A stretch of DNA of 64,000 bases from an uncultured Lachnospiraceae bacterium (GTDB lineage: Bacteria; Bacillota; Clostridia; Lachnospirales; Lachnospiraceae), in the NCBI GenBank assembly GCA_947564735.1, contig CANOEC010000007.1, forward strand, positions 1 through 64,000, written 5' to 3'. Positions 25,379-32,495 of the stretch are shown one piece after another. The number at the start of each line of letters is the position of its first letter. Position 1 is the first letter of the stretch. The notes beneath the pieces were generated by a model. The model was given only the letters and a program-made list of their open reading frames with translations, did no database searches and had not been told where the DNA came from. The position numbers and the translations under genes were made by a program.

Positions 25379-25637
25379 TTTTCATCATCTCCTTATAAAT
25401 CCGTTCCAGTTCATCAATGACCGCCAACAATAAAGCAATCGCCAATTTACGGTTATCATACTTCTTTGCTATCTGTCCGCTTTCATCAACTACCGCTTCC
25501 CAGTACGCATCATCTGTCTGCACATTTGAATATTTCTTGTGAAAATTCCAAACATCTTGATACAATCCCCAATACTCATTTTTAAATGAATCTCTGCGAA
25601 TATTTTCTTGTATCATATCAATGTCTTTGTTAGTCAT
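25359..25637 (-). CDS. Small element protein upstream of HNH
   Basis: 92 residues, ATG 25637 with GAGGT. Helical and acidic (WGLYQDVWNFHKKYSNVQTD, KLAIALLLAVIDELERIYKE). It resembles the small helical proteins often found between replication and packaging genes of Firmicutes phages; function unknown. Translationally coupled to the HNH gene. Confidence 0.6.
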   Translation of the reverse strand: MTNKDIDMIQENIRRDSFKNEYWGLYQDVWNFHKKYSNVQTDDAYWEAVVDESGQIAKKYDNRKLAIALLLAVIDELERIYKEMMKNADTAV

Positions 25638-25694
25638 ATTGATACCTCACTCTCTGAAATTCCGTTACAAAAACCGTAAAATTGCTTACATTCA

Positions 25695-25831
25695 TTTTGC
25701 ACACTTCATTTTATTAAAGTGCTTGAAACCGTTGATTTTACTGGATTTGTGCAAAATGTGCATTTCAAATGTGACATTCTAAAGTTAAACCCTTATAGGA
25801 AATTTACATTTACTTTGCACAAATTGCACAT
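25695..25831. other. Iteron-like repeats, putative replication origin
   Basis: Directly behind the primase-helicase stop (25845) there are five GTGCA/TGCAC sites: TTGCAC at 25697, GTGCAA at 25749, GTGCAT at 25758, TTGCAC at 25815 and TTGCAC at 25824, most extended by A or T runs, in an AT-rich stretch. In SaPI-type satellites the origin lies beside the replication initiator gene and consists of such iterons around an AT-rich melting zone. No gene occupies 25638-25844. Confidence 0.5.
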
Positions 25832-25844
25832 TTCCATTTTTTCT

Positions 25845-28139
25845 TTAGTCAAAAGGTAGCGTTTCTTGCCCCTCGTACTCTACAAAATCTGTTTCCACCG
25901 TATAGCCCTTTACGATATTTTTTACGGTCTTGCCCTCCACCGTTCCACTATTCGCAAATAAGCCCTTAGTTTTAAGTTCTGCAAAGAAATTTGACTTGTT
26001 TTCTACACCGAAACCATTTTCTTCGCACCACTTTGAATAAATCTCGTAAACATCTTTTGCTTTGCTGTTTTTGCCCGTCTTGGTTAAACATTCATTGATA
26101 AAATTACCTATTTTGTCACTGTCCGTCCTGTAAGTATCGGTTGCGGTCTGCACTGCTTGCGGTGGCTCTAATCCCTGCTGCCTGTATAACCGCAATCCCT
26201 CAATACACCAATTCAAAATGCCGGATAGTTCCTGTTTATCTCTCAATCGGTTCTTTAAGTCTTTGTCCTGCTCATGCGGTTCAAAATGTCGGTCAAAACT
26301 GATAACATTTATCCTGCCGGAACTGAAAACCGTATCATCTGTAATCGTTGGTAAATAATTTGTGTTTATCACTAATTTAAACTTAGGAATAAAGCTAAAT
26401 TCCCTCTGGTGAAGATGCCTTGCTGTGATGGAATCCCTACCCAACAAGGATTTTAATAAAGCTGTATCAAACAACATTCTTTTAGGCGGCTCACTTGCAT
26501 TACAGAACCTACACCCTGCCAACCTTGCTATATCTCCACTTGCTTGTCTGCTGTCAAGATTTTGCTTTACTGCAAGGCTTTCCGGCTTCATTGTCAGCGC
26601 ATAATCGCCCAGCAGATATATCAGAGTTTCGCAAAACGTACTTTTTCCGTTTCGTGTCGTACTTCCATAGAGAATAAAACAAGTTTCCTGCTCTGTGTTC
26701 CCGGTCAATGAAAGCCCTGCTATCTTTTGGAGATACAATATTTTCTCCTTATCGTCCTGCATGATTTCCAATAGAAATTTCTTCCATTCTTTGCAATCGG
26801 CGGCAGGATTATATTCAGCATTGCATATCTTTGAAAGAAGCATATCCGGGTTATGTTCCACAAACTTAGGATTGTCCTCGGATAAATCAAGTGTACCGTT
26901 CTGTACATTTAAAAAATAATCATTTGTATCTAACTGCTCATTATCAAAAAAGTACACATCTTTGCTGTCCTGTAGCATATTGTTTCGATTTCTGATATTG
27001 CAAAGTGCCGCTACTGCCTTTAAATATTTACCCTCTGTATCAACATTTACCGCATATCTGAGGAGCGCATCTGACAGGGCTTTTGCTGATGCCTTCGCAC
27101 TCAACCCCTCAATATCATCAACCCACTTTTTACCGTCATATCTCATAAAATCTTTTCGTGACGGATTATATCTGTGCTTGTCCTTAAAAACAGTTGCAAA
27201 CAACCTACCATTACCTTTATCCGTTGTTTCAAATCGCTCTGCGTGCAAATCCCTCAAAACCTGCTCCAAAGTCCTGTCCTGCTGCCCCTGTGCCTTTATA
27301 GGGGTGTCGTGTTTTGCCTCCCTTACGGTTTCTTTAACGGTATTCTGTTCCTGCTGTAGCAACTGTTCAAACTCCTGTTTGCTATGCCCTGCACTAAAAT
27401 AGTCTGTTATATCCGCTTTGGGCGTGTCCGTCATGGGTACAATGATTTTGCTACTCTTTGCAACTGCTTTAATGTCATTCTGGATAGTTTCAGCAACACG
27501 CTTTCCCGGCTCGTCATTATCTGCCAATATGAAAACATCTGCTCCCTGCACTAATGTAGCAAAGTCTGACTGCCAATCATTCACACCGCCATAAGTAAAA
27601 GCTGTGTAACCTTGTTTTATCAGCGTATCAACATCTTTTTCGCCCTCTGGTATAAAAATAGGTCTGCTCTCTGTAATCGCTTTATTTATGGCTTGTAGGC
27701 TTCCATAGATAGCCTTGTAACTTTTTCTGCCTACATCATGCAAACCGTATGTAAAACGGTCATTCTGCAATTTGCCATAGATGATTTTCTTTCCCTCGCA
27801 CCTAATCTTTGTAAAGGCATAAGCACCGTTAATAGAAACGTAGTTGTAAACCGCTTCAATTTTACGTTTCTCTCTGCCCTCTACATAGGCTCGCCAGTTT
27901 GGGCTTCTCGGCTCTGCATCATAAAAGGTATCTTTCTTTTCAAGTCCAACTGCTCCTAAGATTTCATCAACTCTACACCCTGCATGACAGTAGAACAATG
28001 TACACTTTCTGCCTTTTGTGATTGTCAATGAAGCGTGTTTATCGTCATGTGCCGGGCATTGACATTGTGATTTATCTCCATATCGCTTTTTCATCTTAAA
28101 GTATCGCAAATTGTTTTCGTATATCTCATTAGCGGTCAT
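25845..28139 (-). CDS. P4-type DNA primase-helicase
   Basis: 764 residues. N-terminal CHC2-like zinc finger (C28, H31, C51, C55), TOPRIM primase domain (PIFIPEGEKDVDTL and FILADNDEPGKR), D5-N region, then a superfamily 3 helicase with Walker A FILYGSTTRNGKSTFCETL and a D5/P4 C-terminal domain. It can prime and unwind element DNA, giving autonomous replication after excision. This is the replication gene expected of P4-like and PICI satellites, though prophages and integrative plasmids also use it. It overlaps the next upstream gene by 4 bp, and iteron-like repeats lie just past its stop. Confidence 0.92.
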   Translation of the reverse strand: MTANEIYENNLRYFKMKKRYGDKSQCQCPAHDDKHASLTITKGRKCTLFYCHAGCRVDEILGAVGLEKKDTFYDAEPRSPNWRAYVEGREKRKIEAVYNYVSINGAYAFTKIRCEGKKIIYGKLQNDRFTYGLHDVGRKSYKAIYGSLQAINKAITESRPIFIPEGEKDVDTLIKQGYTAFTYGGVNDWQSDFATLVQGADVFILADNDEPGKRVAETIQNDIKAVAKSSKIIVPMTDTPKADITDYFSAGHSKQEFEQLLQQEQNTVKETVREAKHDTPIKAQGQQDRTLEQVLRDLHAERFETTDKGNGRLFATVFKDKHRYNPSRKDFMRYDGKKWVDDIEGLSAKASAKALSDALLRYAVNVDTEGKYLKAVAALCNIRNRNNMLQDSKDVYFFDNEQLDTNDYFLNVQNGTLDLSEDNPKFVEHNPDMLLSKICNAEYNPAADCKEWKKFLLEIMQDDKEKILYLQKIAGLSLTGNTEQETCFILYGSTTRNGKSTFCETLIYLLGDYALTMKPESLAVKQNLDSRQASGDIARLAGCRFCNASEPPKRMLFDTALLKSLLGRDSITARHLHQREFSFIPKFKLVINTNYLPTITDDTVFSSGRINVISFDRHFEPHEQDKDLKNRLRDKQELSGILNWCIEGLRLYRQQGLEPPQAVQTATDTYRTDSDKIGNFINECLTKTGKNSKAKDVYEIYSKWCEENGFGVENKSNFFAELKTKGLFANSGTVEGKTVKNIVKGYTVETDFVEYEGQETLPFD

Positions 28140-28330
28140 TTATTCCACCGCCCTTCCAAAATTCCTCTGATATGTTCGGCTTCCTCGTCAAGGGCATCCA
28201 TTTTTCGTTGTATATACTTGTAACAACACTCATTGTCGCTATGCTCCGTCTGCAATCGTTCATAAATCTCACGTTCTTGCATTAACGCCTTTTGCTGTTT
28301 CCTTAGTCGATATCTTCTCAAAATATTCAT
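28136..28330 (-). CDS. Small coiled-coil element protein
   Basis: 64 highly charged residues (RRYRLRKQQKALMQEREIYE, IQRKMDALDEEAEHIRGILE) predicted as a coiled coil. It overlaps both neighbours by 4 bp, so it is translated together with the primase. Function unknown. Confidence 0.65.
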   Translation of the reverse strand: MNILRRYRLRKQQKALMQEREIYERLQTEHSDNECCYKYIQRKMDALDEEAEHIRGILEGRWNK

Positions 28331-28551
28331 TCTGCTGTACCCCCTTTATAAAGGAATCCCGTTTCCTCATAAAATTTCTTAGGGTAAATCAGATAAGAAT
28401 ATTGGCGGCTCTTTGGTGTCCTACGGTATGCAATTCCCCAGTTTACCGCACCGCTTTGAAGCAACAGCCTTACCGTTTGACAATCTACCTTTAAAGCCTT
28501 AGAGGCGACAGCAACAGGGATATTTGCACACTCAAAAATAGGTTCATTCAT
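28327..28551 (-). CDS. Excisionase-like helix-turn-helix protein
   Basis: 74 residues from ATG 28551, behind GGTGG; a GTG four codons further up is possible. The pattern PVAVASKALKVDCQTVRLLL then YRRTPKSRQYSYLIYPKKFY is that of winged-helix excisionase or MerR-like DNA-binding proteins. Its place at the head of the block, divergent from the repressor, fits an excisionase or early activator. Confidence 0.65.
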   Translation of the reverse strand: MNEPIFECANIPVAVASKALKVDCQTVRLLLQSGAVNWGIAYRRTPKSRQYSYLIYPKKFYEETGFLYKGGTAE

Positions 28552-28565
28552 ATCTGCCACCACCT

Positions 28566-28739
28566 TTACTCTGTTGCCAACCTGTCAATGATTGCCCTGA
28601 TTTCGGCTTTCTTTTCCTCTGACAATTCAACTCTCAATTTCCTGCTGAAATTTCCATCATTGATACCAAGTTCTATTGCTATCTGCCATAAACGCACATT
28701 TCTTTTGTTTGCATATTCTCTTATATCTTTATTACACAT
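28566..28739 (-). CDS. Small helix-turn-helix protein at the head of the replication block
   Basis: 57 residues from ATG 28739, directly behind GGAGG. It contains a clear helix-turn-helix (VRLWQIAIELGINDGNFSRK) and an acidic tail (LSEEKKAEIRAIIDRL). It is the first gene of the minus-strand block, facing the repressor gene across a 207-bp control region. Likely a Cro/AlpA-like switch regulator. Confidence 0.75.
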   Translation of the reverse strand: MCNKDIREYANKRNVRLWQIAIELGINDGNFSRKLRVELSEEKKAEIRAIIDRLATE

Positions 28740-28946
28740 AAAATACCTCCTGTTTTATAGATTGTTGTTGTTGACTTCTACCCTTGCAAGTGGTATGATA
28801 TTCATAAATCGAACACTTAATTTTGTATGCTCGTTTTATAAGCATAAAATAGCATAATATGTTGGTGTTGTTGAAAAAAGTTTATTTTTTGCTCACTTTT
28901 CGACCGATATATAATTTATGTTCATTTTTCGAGCAAGGAGTGCGAT
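28740..28946. promoter_or_regulatory. Divergent switch region of the element
   Basis: AT-rich control region between the repressor (plus) and the early genes (minus). A -10 TATAAT is at 28910-28915 for the repressor. Two direct repeats, GCTCACTTTTCGACC (28891-28905) and GTTCATTTTTCGAGC (28920-28934), differ at three positions and straddle that -10, and a related AATCGAACAC lies at about 28806-28815 on the other side. These are probable repressor operators. Confidence 0.55.
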
Positions 28947-29657
28947 ATGAATATTTATGAAAAATTAAGACGTAGCCAGCGCAAAAATAATAATGAAATG
29001 GAAAAAGAAATGACCATTGCAGAACTTGTAAAGAAATTAAATAAAGAGATTGACGGAAAGAAACTAGATAGAAATGTCATAAACAGAATTGAAGCCGGAC
29101 AGGAACCAACTTTAACGCAATTAGTGGCATATTCTAAAGTTTTTAATGTTTCAACTGATTATATACTTAATAATGTATCTCCAAAATCAGATACCGAAAC
29201 CATTAAATCTATTGCTGATTATTTAGGTTTATCTGATGTAACTATAGAAGAAATAATGAAACTAAAAACCGATTATAAACTGATTTTTGATAAAATGATT
29301 TCAAGGTACTGTTTATTGCTTATCCTGTCAGAAATTAGAAACTTATTAGGATATAATTACTTGAAGCCTCATTTAACTCTAAAATTTGATGAAAAGTGTA
29401 AATGGCTTGACGGTGCAGATATTGACCAGTTTTTAAACAATGCTGTTAGTGATAATGCTGTTTCTGTTTTTTTTAACGAAGCTGTAAACAAAAGAATTGA
29501 ACAAATTGTTAAAAATACGATGGAAGATGAAGAATTGCAAAAATATTTTGGAGAATTAGATAAACATTCCAAAATACAAGGAATATTACGAGCAGACCAG
29601 CTACCTAGATTGGGTGACTTTAAAAGCAAAGGAAGTGATGACAATGAAACTACCTAA
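28947..29657 (+). CDS. XRE-type repressor of the element
   Basis: 236 residues. The N-terminal domain is a Cro/CI helix-turn-helix with an unusual insert (MTIAELVKKLNKEI, RNVINRIEAGQEPTLTQLVA, VFNVSTDYIL), the rest helical with no peptidase or ImmA motif. It sits in the stl position of a PICI, upstream of the integrase and divergent from the replication block. There is no LexA-like cleavage site, so induction by a helper-phage protein rather than by RecA is plausible. The C-terminus contains ILRADQLPRLGD, shared with the small-terminase-like protein. Confidence 0.8.
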   Translation: MNIYEKLRRSQRKNNNEMEKEMTIAELVKKLNKEIDGKKLDRNVINRIEAGQEPTLTQLVAYSKVFNVSTDYILNNVSPKSDTETIKSIADYLGLSDVTIEEIMKLKTDYKLIFDKMISRYCLLLILSEIRNLLGYNYLKPHLTLKFDEKCKWLDGADIDQFLNNAVSDNAVSVFFNEAVNKRIEQIVKNTMEDEELQKYFGELDKHSKIQGILRADQLPRLGDFKSKGSDDNETT

Positions 29658-29693
29658 TGCCTTTGCTTCTGTCTATAGAAAGGAAGTGATTCA

Positions 29694-30896
29694 ATGGCAC
29701 TGTTGAAATGTCCAGAGTGTAAACATGAAGTATCAGACAAGGCTTCTTCCTGTCCTCATTGCGGCTATCCCATAAATAGTCCTACCAGTACAAAACCACG
29801 TATCAGAAATGGAAAGCCCACAAAGCTGCCCAATGGGTACGGAACAATCTACAAACTACCCGGAAAGCGTTCAAAACCTTTTAGGGCTGTCAAAACTGAT
29901 AAATGGGTACTGGATGCCGATACAGGCAAAAGCAAACAGATACGCTTCACTATCGGCTACTATGCTACTCGTGAAGAAGCTATGATTGCCCTTGCAGATT
30001 ACAACGAAAATCCGTATGACATTAAAGCGGATAGCATCACATTTTCGGAAGTATATGAGAGGTGGAATGAGGGGTATTTTCCCACTCTCTCCAATCCGTC
30101 CAGCATCAGAACAATTACGGCGGCATACGCTTATTGTAACGGTCTTTATGATATGCGGATGAAAGATATAAGAGTATCGCATTTGGAAGGCACTATATTA
30201 AATGCAGATGTCGGAGATAGCACAAAAGGCAGAATCAAAAGCCTGTTCAATATGATGTACAAATATGCTGTAGCCCATGATATTGTGGATAAAGATTATG
30301 CTTCTGTAATGTTCGCAAATGGCACTCCAATCAAAAGAGAACGCACAAAAGAAGTTATACCTTTTACAGATGAAGAAATTCTGCAATTATGGGATAGCAA
30401 GGACTTGATTCCTTTTGCCGATATGGTATTGATAGGAATATACAGCGGATGGCGGCCACAAGAATTATCTATATTACAAATTGCGGACATTGACCTTGAA
30501 GCAGGAACTATGAAAGGTGGTTTAAAAACAGATGCAGGAAAAAATAGAATTGTTCCTATTCATCCAATAATAAAACCGTTAATTGAAAACCGCATAGAGG
30601 AAGCCGCTACTCTGCAATCTGAATATCTTTTTAACGATTTAAACGGACAGCAGGGTACATATATGACCTATGACAAATGTCGCAAGAGATTTCAAAAAGT
30701 CATGGATAGACTAAAAATGAAACATCGCCCACATGAAACACGACACACATTTATTACAAAAGCAAAATCATGTGGCGTTGATGAATACATCTTAAAACTG
30801 ATTGTTGGACACGCCATTGAGGATATTACCGAAAAAGTATATACCCATAGAACAATGGAACAATTAAAATCCGAAATGGAGAAAATCACAAAATAG
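29694..30896 (+). CDS. int: Tyrosine integrase with an N-terminal zinc ribbon
   Basis: 400 residues. An N-terminal zinc ribbon (C6-x2-C9, C20-x2-C23 in CPECKH and CPHCGY) precedes the arm-binding and core-binding domains. The catalytic domain has Arg in SGWRPQEL, HETRHT, the second His in VGHA and the nucleophile Tyr in KVYTHR. It would integrate and excise the element at the 20-bp repeat. The zinc ribbon is not part of the standard phage integrase. It follows the repressor by 36 bp with AAAGGAAG upstream, in the same operon. Confidence 0.93.
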   Translation: MALLKCPECKHEVSDKASSCPHCGYPINSPTSTKPRIRNGKPTKLPNGYGTIYKLPGKRSKPFRAVKTDKWVLDADTGKSKQIRFTIGYYATREEAMIALADYNENPYDIKADSITFSEVYERWNEGYFPTLSNPSSIRTITAAYAYCNGLYDMRMKDIRVSHLEGTILNADVGDSTKGRIKSLFNMMYKYAVAHDIVDKDYASVMFANGTPIKRERTKEVIPFTDEEILQLWDSKDLIPFADMVLIGIYSGWRPQELSILQIADIDLEAGTMKGGLKTDAGKNRIVPIHPIIKPLIENRIEEAATLQSEYLFNDLNGQQGTYMTYDKCRKRFQKVMDRLKMKHRPHETRHTFITKAKSCGVDEYILKLIVGHAIEDITEKVYTHRTMEQLKSEMEKITK

Positions 30897-30934
30897 AAAG
30901 GAGTTGATGCAAATTGATTTGTAACACTCAAAAA

Positions 30935-30965
30935 GGCTCTACAGTACCGCAAATACCATAGAGCC
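30935..30965 (+). terminator. Hairpin behind the integrase gene
   Basis: Arms GGCTCTA and TAGAGCC with a 17-nt loop but no T tract. It may weaken rather than stop transcription into the cargo genes. Confidence 0.35.
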
Positions 30966-31052
30966 GACACCCAGTAATAAGCAACCACGCAAATTAAAGG
31001 GAGTATGTTCATTGTAGCATACTTTCCCACCAAAAGAAAGGAAGATTTTATA

Positions 31053-31292
31053 ATGAGCAAAAATGATATGCTAGACACTGTTTTTGATGCAACTTGCAAA
31101 CTGGAACTTATGCAGACTATGTTAGGCGTTTTAATTAACATGGTAGAAAAGATAGATGTTAAGACACCAGAACAGGCTATGGAGTTTGCTGTCAACCAAA
31201 ATGTAATAGACGATTTTCTCCATATCACGCTTGACGGAGTGAATTATGCCACACAAATTCTGAATGACTTGCAGAAAGGCGGTGTTGAATAA
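31053..31292 (+). CDS. Cargo protein 1, function unknown
   Basis: 79 residues from ATG 31053 (ribosome site AAAGGAAG). Entirely helical (LDTVFDATCKLELMQTMLGV, HITLDGVNYATQILNDLQKG), with no known motif. Its stop overlaps the start of the next gene (TAATG), so the two are coupled. It lies between the integrase and the right attachment site, the usual place for satellite cargo. Confidence 0.65.
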   Translation: MSKNDMLDTVFDATCKLELMQTMLGVLINMVEKIDVKTPEQAMEFAVNQNVIDDFLHITLDGVNYATQILNDLQKGGVE

Positions 31293-31861
31293 TGGGCGCA
31301 TACTACGTTTCGTTTGTAAACCGTGATATTCCCTATATGTACGCTGTTTCCGCTGATGAATTGGGTTCAGATGATATTTTTTATCTCGAACATTTGCACC
31401 ATGTAGAGCCAAAAGATTTTGTACTTGTGAAACATTCAAGGGAGTGTATTATTCTCAATAAAGCTTTGGGCGATAAGTTAAAAGAAGCCGAGAGCATTAT
31501 CACCAAAGTTATGCGGTCAAAATATCTGCCCGAAAAGCTGATAGACAAGCTTGCTGAATTGACGGATTTTGAATCATCATGTATTTTGCAGAAATATTAT
31601 TGTGATTGGAGAGACGAACTCCGAAAGAGGGAATTAAACAGACAGGCTATGTCAATGCTGAAATCAGCTAAATCATTGCGTATCAGTTGGAAAGTTAAGC
31701 GTAACAAGGAAATTATCAAAGAACTTTTTGACATTGGATATGGAATATATAAAAAAGAGGCTGTTTGCGATTATCAACAAGGAGCAGAAAACGCCTTTAT
31801 GTATGGCTATCTTTTGGGCGTTCAATCGCAGAAAGGTGGTGTTGCGAATGAGCAGAACTGA
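31292..31861 (+). CDS. Cargo protein 2, function unknown
   Basis: 189 residues. The first 55 (YYVSFVNRDIPYMYAVSADE, DFVLVKHSRECIIL) look like a beta-rich domain; the remainder is helical and basic. A Cys/Trp-containing stretch QKYYCDWRDELRKREL is conspicuous. No nuclease, ATPase or membrane motif is visible. Translationally coupled upstream and overlapping the next gene by 14 bp. A phage-interference role is only a positional guess. Confidence 0.65.
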   Translation: MGAYYVSFVNRDIPYMYAVSADELGSDDIFYLEHLHHVEPKDFVLVKHSRECIILNKALGDKLKEAESIITKVMRSKYLPEKLIDKLAELTDFESSCILQKYYCDWRDELRKRELNRQAMSMLKSAKSLRISWKVKRNKEIIKELFDIGYGIYKKEAVCDYQQGAENAFMYGYLLGVQSQKGGVANEQN

Positions 31862-32015
31862 CATAGCAAAAGCAATAGCCGAAGATTTATTAAATAATGA
31901 AGTACTGGACGAAAACAACTTTTCCTATGATGCCGTTGCCATTCTTGAATATGTCCAGAATATCATTTTAGAGCATTTAAAAGACTATTCTTTACTGTCT
32001 GGCACAATATTCTAA
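31848..32015 (+). CDS. Cargo protein 3, small acidic protein
   Basis: 55 residues from ATG 31848, behind AAAGGTGG and inside the end of the preceding gene. Acidic and helical (SRTDIAKAIAEDLLNNEVLD, YDAVAILEYVQNIILEHLKD). It could be a partner of cargo protein 2. Function unknown. Confidence 0.6.
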   Translation: MSRTDIAKAIAEDLLNNEVLDENNFSYDAVAILEYVQNIILEHLKDYSLLSGTIF

Positions 32016-32101
32016 GCAAAAGGGAAATAACCGTTACATAAAAACGAATTAGAGGGTATCTGTACAATGCAGATGCCCTTTTCTCATTCTAAAAGAGAAA
32101 A

Positions 32102-32130
32102 ACCGCTACCCTCCTATTTGGGGTAACGGT
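32102..32130 (-). terminator. Terminator after the 45-residue membrane peptide
   Basis: Minus-strand arms ACCGTTACCCC and GGGTAGCGGT followed by TTTTCTCTTTT, 8 bp beyond the stop of the small gene. Confidence 0.65.
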
Positions 32131-32137
32131 CTCTTAG

Positions 32138-32275
32138 TCAATGCCTTTTCAGAAAAGCAACTACTGCCATAGCAATATTCGCTGTCAATGAAACAAGCAA
32201 TCCCATAGCTAGAATTTTCTTACCCTTTCTTTCATGCCTCAACATCTCCATCGCTAAGCCTTCTGGTCTTTCCAT
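32138..32275 (-). CDS. 45-residue single-helix membrane peptide
   Basis: ATG 32275 follows GGAGGAAACTATA. An N-terminal charged part (MERPEGLAMEMLRHERKGKK) is followed by one membrane helix (LLVSLTANIAMAVVAFL) and a basic end. It has its own terminator and lies alone, antisense to the cargo direction, next to the right attachment site. It could be a superinfection or toxin-type peptide; no antisense RNA was identified. Confidence 0.6.
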   Translation of the reverse strand: MERPEGLAMEMLRHERKGKKILAMGLLVSLTANIAMAVVAFLKRH

Positions 32276-32383
32276 TATAGTTTCCTCCTTTTTCATATTC
32301 TGGCTATATTATCGCACCTAACAGTACCAAAAACAATGTCATGTTTTTGTCATAAAATTATCACGTTTTTATCATTCCATTTT

Positions 32384-32429
32384 TGTGTGCTACCTCATGT
32401 GTGCTACCTGTGTGTTACTTGTGTGCTAC
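32384..32429 (+). repeat. Right arm-type repeats for the integrase
   Basis: Four copies of TGTGTGYTAC at 32384, 32398, 32409 and 32420. The last three are spaced exactly 11 bp. They match the two copies beside the left attachment site. Confidence 0.7.
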
Positions 32430-32441
32430 GTGGCAAAATTT

Positions 32442-32479
32442 AAGGCTATCGCCGACAACCTATATCAACGATAGCCCTT
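32442..32479 (-). terminator. Element-supplied terminator for the GGGtGRT gene
   Basis: Minus-strand arms AAGGGCTATCG and CGATAGCCTT followed by AAATTTTG, 17 bp after the stop codon. It lies inside the element and replaces the native terminator stranded at 19834-19867. Confidence 0.65.
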
Positions 32480-32495
32480 GATTTTACTGTATTTC

